Shown piece by piece: positions 15,646-21,568 of a stretch of DNA of 39,371 nt. The position numbers were made by a program, and so were the translations under genes. The first letter of the stretch is position 1. Each line of letters starts with the position of its first letter. The DNA comes from CAYMTN01 sp964393335 (GTDB lineage: Bacteria; Chloroflexota; Anaerolineae; Aggregatilineales; Aggregatilineaceae), in the NCBI GenBank assembly GCA_964393335.1, contig CAYMTN010000021.1, forward strand, positions 1 through 39,371. The letters are read 5' to 3'. The notes beneath the pieces were generated by a model. The model did no database searches, had not been told where the DNA came from, and saw only the letters and a program-made list of their open reading frames with translations.

Positions 15646-16920
15646 ATGGGACACAGGCGGCAGTGGATTCAACCAATCATGGCAGCGGCGCTGGTCACGG
15701 TGTTGATCGCGGTGCCGCTGACCGGTACCGCCCGTAGCCAGGCTCCCGCAGCGGCGCTGGCGTACGTGTGGCAGGACACCGTAACGCTGGCGGATGCTGC
15801 CGGGCAGGCGATCACGCAGACCGGCCCAACCTTCGGCTACGGGCAGGGCGCGCGCCTGTTTTGGACGCCGGGCGGCGACCTGTTGTACATCGCGCGCGAC
15901 GATGGCCTGTACGCGACCGGTCCCATCGGCGGGGCGGCGGTCCGGCTGCCCGGCAGTTACGGGCGCACGCTGACGATTGCGCAGGACGCGGAGACGCTGT
16001 ATTACCTGGAAACAGCATCTCCGCAGCCGCTGGACGAGGGCGAAAATCCCGACGAAGCCGATATCGGGCGCGTATCGTTTCCGCTGCGCGAACTGACCAT
16101 CGAGTTGATGGACGGCGGCGCGGGGCGGCTGGCCGGGTATTATGGCCGGTTTGCGGCGGGCGCGGCGCGGGCCGACGTGAATTTCGCGGCGGCGCTCTAT
16201 GTGCGCGATGGCGGGCTGTTGGGCGTTGGACGTCCGAACCTGTGGCCGACCTACGGCTCGAACGTGTTTGGGACGTGCTGCTTTCCTGACCCCGGCCTGG
16301 GCCTGTTCAACGTCGGCAGCGGCGACTTTATGGTCTACGACGAGACGTTCATCCCCGGCGCGGCGGCGGTCAACCTGACGCGCACGCACCTGGCCGGAGT
16401 GACGACCTCCGGCGCGATTCGCGTGATCGATTTGATCACCGGCGGCGAGCGAGATTACGTGGTCGAAATGGCGGGCGGACTCGGCGTGGTGGAGCGCATC
16501 GCGTGGTCGCCGGACGACACGTACCTGTACGTCGTCACGCGGCGCGATCCCAGCCACCCGCTGAGCCTGGACCAGCAGCCCGGCGGTTTCACGGTTGATA
16601 CGCGCAGCGCGGACGTCACCCTCTACCGGCTGAACCTGGTGACGAGCGTCATCCGCGAGCTGGCCTGGCGGCCCGACGTGTACGGCGTCAGCGCCCTGGC
16701 GGCGACGGATACGTTTGTGTTTGCCGTCGTGGTCGATCCGAACACGGCATTAGTCGCGGCGCTGAATGGTCGCCAGGTGCGGCCCGGATCGGTGCCATCC
16801 GATCCGGCGATGGCGCAGTACATGCCGCTGACGCACCTGTGGCGCGTCGATACGGATGGCAACTCGGCGCAAGACCTGCTCGATAACGTGTGGGGCATCG
16901 CCGCCCGCCCGATCCGGTGA
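15646..16920 (+). CDS. Secreted beta-propeller-like protein
   Basis: 424 residues with a signal peptide (1 to about 32, ending in SQA). The rest is beta-rich with spaced propeller-type motifs, for example ARLFWTPGGDLLYIA, IAWSPDDTYLYVVTRRD and VTLYRLNLVTSVIRELAWRPD. The closing MPLTHLWRVDTDG suggests TolB-like blades that are more divergent than those of the gene at 979. A CC pair in GTCCFPD might form a disulfide. GTGAGGGA stands before the ATG. Function and ligand are unknown. A heptamer repeat array begins 4 bp past its stop codon. Confidence 0.7.
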   Translation: MGHRRQWIQPIMAAALVTVLIAVPLTGTARSQAPAAALAYVWQDTVTLADAAGQAITQTGPTFGYGQGARLFWTPGGDLLYIARDDGLYATGPIGGAAVRLPGSYGRTLTIAQDAETLYYLETASPQPLDEGENPDEADIGRVSFPLRELTIELMDGGAGRLAGYYGRFAAGAARADVNFAAALYVRDGGLLGVGRPNLWPTYGSNVFGTCCFPDPGLGLFNVGSGDFMVYDETFIPGAAAVNLTRTHLAGVTTSGAIRVIDLITGGERDYVVEMAGGLGVVERIAWSPDDTYLYVVTRRDPSHPLSLDQQPGGFTVDTRSADVTLYRLNLVTSVIRELAWRPDVYGVSALAATDTFVFAVVVDPNTALVAALNGRQVRPGSVPSDPAMAQYMPLTHLWRVDTDGNSAQDLLDNVWGIAARPIR

Positions 16921-16924
16921 TTGG

Positions 16925-17059
16925 CCGTGAACCGTAGACCGTGAACCGTAGACCGTGAACCGTGAACCGTAGACCGTGAACTGTAGACCGTGAACCGTAA
17001 ACCGTAGACCGTAGGCTATGATCTGTGGTTTCGGTGAACGGAAAACGGTTTACGGACCA
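16925..17059. repeat. Heptanucleotide tandem repeat array
   Basis: Thirteen uninterrupted 7-bp units fill 16925-17015. They are nearly all CCGTGAA or CCGTAGA in mixed order, with single-base variants CTGTAGA, CCGTAAA and CCGTAGG. After 16 bp of other sequence, four more 7-bp units (CGGTGAA, CGGAAAA, CGGTTTA, CGGACCA) occupy 17032-17059. The array fills almost the whole gap between the propeller gene and the SDR gene. Confidence 0.85.
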
Positions 17060-17082
17060 CGAAGGCTATCAAAGGAAAAACC

Positions 17083-17892
17083 ATGCACCTCTATCGACGC
17101 TACGCACTGCCGGACAGGCCCGCCCGCGCGATCCTGATCACGGGTGGCACGTCCGGGATCGGGCGGGCGGCGGCGCTGTTATTCGCTGCGCTGGGCGACG
17201 ACGTCGCCGTGACAGGGCGGCGGGTCGAGCGGCTGGAGGCGCTGCGCGACGAAGCCGAACGCCAGAACCTGCCCGGCTCGATTTTGCCGCTCGAAGCGGA
17301 CGTGACCGATCCGGCGGCGATGCAGCGCGCGGTCGCGCTGGCGCTGGCCGGCTTCAACCGGCTGGACGTGGTGGTCGCCAACGCCGGAATTGGGCAGCGC
17401 GGGCCGCTGGTCGACATGGCGTGGGCCGACGTCGAAACGGTGCTGCGCACCAACATCGACGGCGTGTTTCACACGGTACGCGCGGCGATCCCGGCCCTAC
17501 AAGCCAGCGGCGGCGGGCATATCGTGCTGATCTCGTCCATCCTGGGGCCGGTGCCGGGGCCGTATGCGGCAGTGTACAGCGCCAGCAAGGCGGCGGTGGA
17601 TGCGTTGGGGCGCGCGCTGCGCGGCGAGTTGAAGACCAGCCGGATCGGCGTCACCGTGATCTGGGTCGGCCAGACGAATACCGAGTTCTCCGAGCGGCGG
17701 CTGGGCCAGCCGGGGCGCGTCGCCACCCGCTGGCCGACCATGACGCCCGAACAGGTCGCGGGTGGCATCGCCCGCGCGTTGGAGCGCAAACCGCGCACCA
17801 TGACGCTGCGCTGGATCGACACGTTGTTTGTATGGGCAGGGCGGCGCTTCCCGGCGCTGATGGACCGCCTGCTGGCCCGTATCTACGGGTAA
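17083..17892 (+). CDS. Short-chain dehydrogenase/reductase
   Basis: 269 residues, classical SDR. The cofactor loop is TGGTSGIG (20-27) and TGRR follows strand 2, where the arginines favour NADP(H). NAG lies near residue 100, and the catalytic set is Ser152, Tyr165 and Lys169 (YSASK). The C-terminal part has a hydrophobic segment (WIDTLFVWAGRRFPALMDRLL), as in SDRs that act on lipids or attach to membranes. AAAGGA precedes the ATG. Substrate unknown. It stands alone between two repeat arrays. Confidence 0.9.
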   Translation: MHLYRRYALPDRPARAILITGGTSGIGRAAALLFAALGDDVAVTGRRVERLEALRDEAERQNLPGSILPLEADVTDPAAMQRAVALALAGFNRLDVVVANAGIGQRGPLVDMAWADVETVLRTNIDGVFHTVRAAIPALQASGGGHIVLISSILGPVPGPYAAVYSASKAAVDALGRALRGELKTSRIGVTVIWVGQTNTEFSERRLGQPGRVATRWPTMTPEQVAGGIARALERKPRTMTLRWIDTLFVWAGRRFPALMDRLLARIYG

Positions 17893-17971
17893 TTGTGTTA
17901 TCCCCTGATGGCACATCGCGGCCATCGCGCCGCGCTGACCATACCGGGCGCGCAAGCGTCCCCTCTCATTG

Positions 17972-18013
17972 GCTGGCCGCTGAAAGCTTATTGCTGATCG
18001 CTGTTCGCTGTTT
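17972..18013. repeat. Heptanucleotide repeats of the GCTGAAA/GCTGATC type
   Basis: Six consecutive 7-bp units: GCTGGCC, GCTGAAA, GCTTATT, GCTGATC, GCTGTTC, GCTGTTT. The same units recur at 30229-30256 and 37487-37514. The surrounding gap 17893-18066 shows no gene. Confidence 0.75.
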
Positions 18014-18066
18014 TTCAGGCACCGGACAGGTCGAAAAAACCAACCCTCACACCTATCTTTCGGCAG

Positions 18067-18095
18067 GTGACCGCGCCGTCTCTGGCTCGTATACT
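18067..18095 (+). promoter_or_regulatory. Promoter of the 68-residue gene at 18131
   Basis: GTGACC (18067-18072) and TATACT (18090-18095) with a 17-bp spacer. The -35 lies at the edge of an inverted repeat, CACCT (18050-18054) with AGGTG (18065-18069). This resembles a second copy (ACCTG-N4-CAGGT) before the gene at 18751-19080. Confidence 0.5.
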
Positions 18096-18130
18096 ATGCA
18101 TGTACAGTGAATGAGTAGGAGAGTGATGTC

Positions 18131-18337
18131 ATGATACTTCCAGCCATGACTCCAGCCAGTAAGCCAATACGTAACGATAAAGAGCAGGCCCTGTGGCGCA
18201 TGCGTATGGACGCCTCACGCCGCCCGCTGATGAAGATGCCGGCCCTGTTTGATCTGCTGCGGTTCGCCCGCCCGAAGATGCACAAGCCGGCGCAAAAACC
18301 GCCTATCAGCCGCACCCCGGCGAACGAGTGCTGCTAA
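18131..18337 (+). CDS. Small basic protein of unknown function
   Basis: 68 residues, strongly basic, rich in Arg, Lys, Met and Pro, ending in NECC. AGGAGAG lies 7 nt before the ATG and a promoter at 18067-18095 fits. No transmembrane segment or known domain is seen. A hairpin follows (18345-18367), then a second tiny gene at 18450. The CC end and basic character would allow nucleic-acid or metal binding, but that is a guess. Confidence 0.6.
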   Translation: MILPAMTPASKPIRNDKEQALWRMRMDASRRPLMKMPALFDLLRFARPKMHKPAQKPPISRTPANECC

Positions 18338-18344
18338 GCGACCC

Positions 18345-18367
18345 GGACGGGCCTGACCCGCCCGTCC
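18345..18367 (+). terminator. Hairpin between two small genes
   Basis: A perfect 8-bp GC stem (18345-18352 with 18360-18367, loop of 7) lies just after the stop codon at 18337. There is no T-tract, so it may only reduce read-through into the next small gene. Confidence 0.4.
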
Positions 18368-18449
18368 CGCATAGTGACTCACGCCCACCAGGTGAGATAA
18401 CCCCACAGGCGCAGCGCGTGCGCCGGGGCGATCAGTCGAGGAGGACACG

Positions 18450-18656
18450 ATGTTCAATAACCCGATGGCCTTTGTCGTGCAGGGCATGTTGAAGGAATTG
18501 GCCGAGGAAGGCGAGATCTCGGAGCCGCGCTGGGTAAGCCGGGTGTTGCAGGCCCCAGGATGGGTCGTGCGCAAGATCATGGCTGTGCGGCAGCCGTCCG
18601 AAGCACGCAACAGTGACCCGTGCCCCGACATGGAACTCACCCGCGCCGCTCAGTAA
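18450..18656 (+). CDS. Small protein of unknown function
   Basis: 68 residues. A very good ribosome site (GAGGAGG, 7 nt before the ATG) and a terminator at 18678-18715 mark it as a real gene. The N-terminal half is an amphipathic helix (FVVQGMLKELAEEGEI), followed by EPRWVSRVLQAPGWVVRKIMA. No family is recognised. It converges on the PadR-linked genes. Confidence 0.65.
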   Translation: MFNNPMAFVVQGMLKELAEEGEISEPRWVSRVLQAPGWVVRKIMAVRQPSEARNSDPCPDMELTRAAQ

Positions 18657-18677
18657 GCGCGACAGACCCCTGAACAC

Positions 18678-18715
18678 ACACGGGCAGCCCGGTTCGCCGG
18701 ACTGCCCGTGTTTTG
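18678..18715 (+). terminator. Terminator between converging small genes
   Basis: A 15-bp stem with one mismatch (18678-18692 with 18697-18711), a stable TTCG loop and a T-rich tail (18711-18714). It is the clear end of the transcript from the 68-residue gene at 18450. Confidence 0.85.
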
Positions 18716-18719
18716 TGTG

Positions 18720-18753
18720 AATCGCCGGGGCGATCAAATCGCCGGGGCGATCA
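18720..18753. repeat. Tandem 17-bp repeat with internal palindrome
   Basis: Two identical 17-bp units (18720-18736 and 18737-18753), each holding ATCGCC-GG-GGCGAT. A 15-bp part of the unit also occurs at 18421-18435, just before the ribosome site of the gene at 18450. The second unit includes the stop codon of the minus-strand gene ending at 18751. Confidence 0.75.
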
Positions 18754-19080
18754 GACGGTGTCGTTTTCGTCCTCGTCGTCGTGGTGATGGTGGTGAACGC
18801 GCCCTTTGCGCTTGCGCGGGCGGTCGTCGTCGTCCTCGTCGTCGTCACCCCAGGCCCAGGGGCCAAACCCGAACGGGCCGATTCCACGCCGCCTGCCGCG
18901 TCCTATCCCGGGTGGGGCGGGCGGCCCGAAGGGGAAGCCCCAGCCCGGACCGTGCCGCATGGCGTGGCGGGGATCGAGACTCATCACGAAGTCGCGGAGT
19001 TGTTCTTTATCCCCCTTGATCTCGATGCGAAACCCATCGTCGGTTTCGATGATGCGGAATTCCTGGATTACCTTATCCAT
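18751..19080 (-). CDS. Small acidic/Gly-rich protein of the padR cluster
   Basis: 109 residues from the ATG at 19080, with AGGAGA 8 nt upstream. The first 36 residues or so form an alpha/beta module (VIQEFRIIETDDGFRIEIKG, then a short helix). A Gly/Pro/Phe/Trp-rich stretch (about 45-75) follows, then a run of Asp/Glu, a basic RKRKGR patch, five His and an acidic tail. The His and Asp clusters could bind divalent metal. No family is recognised. It is the last gene of the probable padR transcript, 35 bp after the preceding gene. Confidence 0.65.
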   Translation of the reverse strand: MDKVIQEFRIIETDDGFRIEIKGDKEQLRDFVMSLDPRHAMRHGPGWGFPFGPPAPPGIGRGRRRGIGPFGFGPWAWGDDDEDDDDRPRKRKGRVHHHHHDDEDENDTV

Positions 19081-19115
19081 TCTTATTTCTCCTGTTGGTT
19101 CCAATACACGAATAC

Positions 19116-19343
19116 TTACCTGTCGGCAGGTGACCCGTAAAGGTCGTCGTAGATAGTCTGGAGCGTGTCCAGGCGCTGGCGCAGGTTGCGCCGGAAAGGA
19201 AGCTGCCACCGGTGGACGCGCCGGCGAAACGGCCACGGCTGGCCGTGCGCCCGCGCGGCATGGTAGGCCCGCCACGTCTCGGACTCGGTGACTTCGATGC
19301 CGCGTTCGGTGACGCGCAGCTCAAACAAGATCGTTTCGGTCAT
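19116..19343 (-). CDS. Small protein overlapping the padR end
   Basis: 75 residues from the ATG at 19343, which overlaps the 3' end of padR by 23 bp; GAGGA lies upstream. The overlap suggests translational coupling. A beta-hairpin-like start (ETILFELRVTERGIEV) is followed by an Arg/Trp-rich helix (RRRVHRWQLPFRRNLRQRL) and a helix with IYDDLYG. No family is recognised. Its place between a PadR regulator and the acidic protein suggests a shared task. Confidence 0.65.
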   Translation of the reverse strand: MTETILFELRVTERGIEVTESETWRAYHAARAHGQPWPFRRRVHRWQLPFRRNLRQRLDTLQTIYDDLYGSPADR

Positions 19344-19917
19344 TGGTTGGGTCCTCACCGGGTGAGTCGCCGTCACCCATATCCTCCAAATCGTCCAGCA
19401 GGTCTTTGAGCACTTCCAACGCTTCGCGCAGCTTGGGCCGCATCACGGCTTTGAGCCGGCCCAGCTCGGCCTCTCCCACGTCGGTGATGGTATAGCGCCG
19501 CACCGTGCGCCGGTCCGGGTCTTCCCACTCGCCGGTGATCAGGTTTTCGTCTTCCAGGTCGTTGAGCAGCGGGTAGATCGCGCCGGGGTTGGTGCCCCAG
19601 CCGCCGCCGGTGCGCTCTTCGATCACCGTCATCAGTTCGTTGCCGTAGCGCGGCTCCTGGTCGAGCAGGTGCAGCACGTAGAGCGGCAGCAGGCCGCCGC
19701 CTTTGCTGAGCGCCATCGCGACGAACGGGTTGAAGAACGCCTCGCCCATCTGCCAGGGCCGGAAGCGCCGCCCGCCGAACATCCAGTGATTTTCGGGCGG
19801 CTCTCCGAGGAACTGCTCGAACATCGCGCGCCATGCGGGTGGATCGGGTATGGGTGGGCCGTGCTGCCAAAAATCGTGCCAGGGCGGGCCATGCCGTCCG
19901 CGATGATGTCGTTTCAT
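19321..19917 (-). CDS. PadR-family transcriptional regulator
   Basis: 198 residues. An N-terminal extension of about 65 residues, rich in His, Pro and Trp, precedes the PadR winged helix (about 70-150). The helix shows LLPLYVLHLLDQEPRYGNELMTVIEERTGG, the recognition region NPGAIYPLLNDLEDENLITGEW and the wing RRTVRRYTITDVG. A C-terminal helix with LREALEVLKDLLDDLEDM (about 160-180) serves dimerisation. PadR proteins usually repress their own gene and a nearby detoxification or transport gene. Two palindromes at 19928-19970 overlie its own promoter, and a dioxygenase-like gene diverges. The His-rich extension is unusual and could sense metal. Confidence 0.9.
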   Translation of the reverse strand: MKRHHRGRHGPPWHDFWQHGPPIPDPPAWRAMFEQFLGEPPENHWMFGGRRFRPWQMGEAFFNPFVAMALSKGGGLLPLYVLHLLDQEPRYGNELMTVIEERTGGGWGTNPGAIYPLLNDLEDENLITGEWEDPDRRTVRRYTITDVGEAELGRLKAVMRPKLREALEVLKDLLDDLEDMGDGDSPGEDPTNDRNDLV

Positions 19918-19927
19918 GGCATCTCCA

Positions 19928-19970
19928 TATTGAATTCAATAAGCTTGAAACCAATCATAGTTGAATTCAA
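19928..19970. promoter_or_regulatory. Paired TTGAATTCAA operators
   Basis: A perfect 14-bp palindrome TATTGAATTCAATA (19928-19941) and a 10-bp palindrome TTGAATTCAA (19961-19970) share the same core. Their centres are 31 bp apart, about three helical turns, so dimers would bind the same face. One lies inside the padR promoter spacer, the other at about +6 to +20. Autorepression by PadR is the obvious inference, with possible effect on the divergent gene. Confidence 0.75.
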
Positions 19971-19982
19971 GGATGGTGTCAA
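19954..19982 (-). promoter_or_regulatory. Promoter of padR
   Basis: On the minus strand, TTGACA (19977-19982) and TATGAT (19954-19959) with a 17-bp spacer. The spacer contains operator TTGAATTCAA. Perfect -35 and 5/6 -10. Confidence 0.75.
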
Positions 19983-20002
19983 GTCATTTTGATGGAATTC
20001 TT

Positions 20003-20923
20003 ATGGAGCAGGCGGATCGGATGATGCCAACACAAAACCACTCACTGGACGATTTCCGGCTGCCGGATGAAACACAGATCGGTTATGTGCACCTGCGCGT
20101 GACAGACCTGGATCGCGCGCTCGGTTTTTACCGGGACCTGCTCGGTTTTCGTGAGCTAGAGCGGGAGGGCGCGACAGTGTCGCTCTCGGCCACCGGGACG
20201 CGCCCGGTTCACCTGCTGCTGACCGCACAGCGCGGCGCGCAGCCCAAGCCGCCGCGTACGACGGGCCTGTTTCACGTCGCGATCCGCCTGCCGGACCGTG
20301 CCGCGCTGGCGAGCCTCTTTCAGCGGCTGCTGGCGCGCGACTGGCCGCTGCAAGGCGCGGCGGATCACGCCGTCAGCGAGGCGATCTACCTGGCCGACCC
20401 GGATGGCAACGGGCTGGAGCTGTACGCGGATCGCCCGCGTGACACGTGGACCCGGTCCGCCGACGGGCAGATCGTGATGGTCACCGATCCGCTGGATGCA
20501 CGCGATCTGCTGGCCCAGGCGCGCGACTCCGCCGCGTGGGACGGGATCGCGCCCGGCACGGATATCGGGCATGTGCACGTGCAGGTGTCTGATCTAGCGC
20601 GGTCTGAGACATTTTATGCCGGTCTGTTGGGCCTGGGAGTGACGCAGCGCGGTTATCCCGGCGCGTTATTTTTGGCGGCGGACGGTTATCACCACCATCT
20701 CGGCGTGAACATCTGGGCGGGGCAGGGCGCGCCACCCCCACCGGCGGACGCGGTCGGCCTGATCACGTTTGCGCTGCGGCTGCCGGATGCCGGGTCGTGG
20801 CAGGCGCTGGTCGCGCGGCTGCGGCAGGCGGATATGCTCGACGACTCGCCCGCGCACGGCAGCCTGCAAGCTGCGCTGCACGACCCGGACCAGATCGGCG
20901 TGGTGCTGCTGGCGGCGGGGTAG
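20003..20923 (+). CDS. Catechol-2,3-dioxygenase-like protein, two VOC domains
   Basis: 306 residues from the ATG at 20003 (GGAA 7 nt upstream); ATG 20021 and 20024 are also possible. Two VOC (glyoxalase-fold) domains lie in tandem. The first has IGYVHLRVTDLDRALGFYRD, LFHVAIRLPDR and DPDGNGLELYADRP; the second has IGHVHVQVSDLARSETFYAG and YHHHLGVNIW. The layout and the GNGLELYADRP and YHHHLGVNIW blocks resemble CatE-type extradiol dioxygenases, which open catechols with Fe(II). The glutamate ligand is plain in domain 1 but the matching place in domain 2 reads IGVVLL, so metal may sit in only one domain. It diverges from padR across the operator pair and is a likely target. Activity on catechols is inferred, not shown. 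Confidence 0.8.
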   Translation: MEQADRMMPTQNHSLDDFRLPDETQIGYVHLRVTDLDRALGFYRDLLGFRELEREGATVSLSATGTRPVHLLLTAQRGAQPKPPRTTGLFHVAIRLPDRAALASLFQRLLARDWPLQGAADHAVSEAIYLADPDGNGLELYADRPRDTWTRSADGQIVMVTDPLDARDLLAQARDSAAWDGIAPGTDIGHVHVQVSDLARSETFYAGLLGLGVTQRGYPGALFLAADGYHHHLGVNIWAGQGAPPPPADAVGLITFALRLPDAGSWQALVARLRQADMLDDSPAHGSLQAALHDPDQIGVVLLAAG

Positions 20924-20975
20924 CCGGTCCGTTTGGGGGGCGTCCCGTATCCCGCACGTGGATAGCGCGATACAG

Positions 20976-21004
20976 TTGCTTCACGACGTAAACGCGTGTA
21001 TAGT
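20976..21004 (+). promoter_or_regulatory. Promoter upstream of the STAS-like gene
   Basis: TTGCTT (20976-20981) and TATAGT (20999-21004) with a 17-bp spacer. It would give a leader of about 135 nt that begins with the hairpin at 21016-21043. Confidence 0.45.
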
Positions 21005-21015
21005 GAAAACAATCC

Positions 21016-21043
21016 CACACGGCTCGAATGGGTGAGTCGTGTG
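21016..21043 (+). other. Leader hairpin followed by a T-rich stretch
   Basis: A 10-bp stem (21016-21025 with 21034-21043, one G-U pair, loop of 8) followed by TTCGTTCTTTC. It may be an attenuator of the gene at 21145 or the terminator of the dioxygenase gene ending at 20923. Confidence 0.4.
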
Positions 21044-21144
21044 TTCGTTCTTTCATTCCCTCACGTTGACCAACCCGAAAAGTACGTGGCATGTCTGGCC
21101 ATGACGTGCACCTGTTACCTGGCTGTCTCGGAAAGTGATGGTGA

Positions 21145-21552
21145 ATGATGGTATACGCACTCGAAAAATTGGCGGGCGAGCCAATCATCATCGATTCGCA
21201 TCGCGACCCTCTGCACGTTGATTCCTGGCACAAGGCGTTTGCCAGCGAACTGGCGGCCCTGGTGGACACGATCGACGGCCCAGCGTATCGCATTTGCGAT
21301 TTGAGTGAGATGAGTTTTTCGTATGACGATCTGGTTGCCGTGCTGATGAGCGAGGCCCAATCCGGGCGGCGTGGCAGCGCCAGCGATCCCTCGGTGCACC
21401 TCGTGCTGGTGGTCGACGGTGAGCTGGCGAGCCTGTTCGCGGCCAGCGTGCAGCGCCGGGGATCGCCCGACCCGCCGTTTCCCGCGTTCAGCACGCGCGA
21501 GCAGGCCCTGGCCTACATCCGAAAGATGATCGCCGCGCGGGGATCGTCGTGA
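21145..21552 (+). CDS. STAS-like protein of unknown function
   Basis: 135 residues (second of two adjacent ATG codons possible, 21148). The order of strands and helices resembles a STAS/SpoIIAA-type fold: an N-terminal strand pair, a helix with WHKAFASELAALVDT, strand YRICDLSEM, and SFSYDDLVAVL. A strand VHLVLVVDG and a final helix after FSTREQALAYIRK follow. The same plan is seen in the protein at 33272-33748. Such proteins often act in partner switching or as regulatory domains, but no kinase or phosphatase partner is adjacent. It ends 16 bp from the dnaE stop on the other strand. Confidence 0.6.
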   Translation: MMVYALEKLAGEPIIIDSHRDPLHVDSWHKAFASELAALVDTIDGPAYRICDLSEMSFSYDDLVAVLMSEAQSGRRGSASDPSVHLVLVVDGELASLFAASVQRRGSPDPPFPAFSTREQALAYIRKMIAARGSS

Positions 21553-21568
21553 GTCCGCCGGCGCGTGT

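Noticed and set aside
16925..17059. CRISPR array
   Set aside because: Units are 7 bp without spacers; no repeat-spacer structure and no cas genes.
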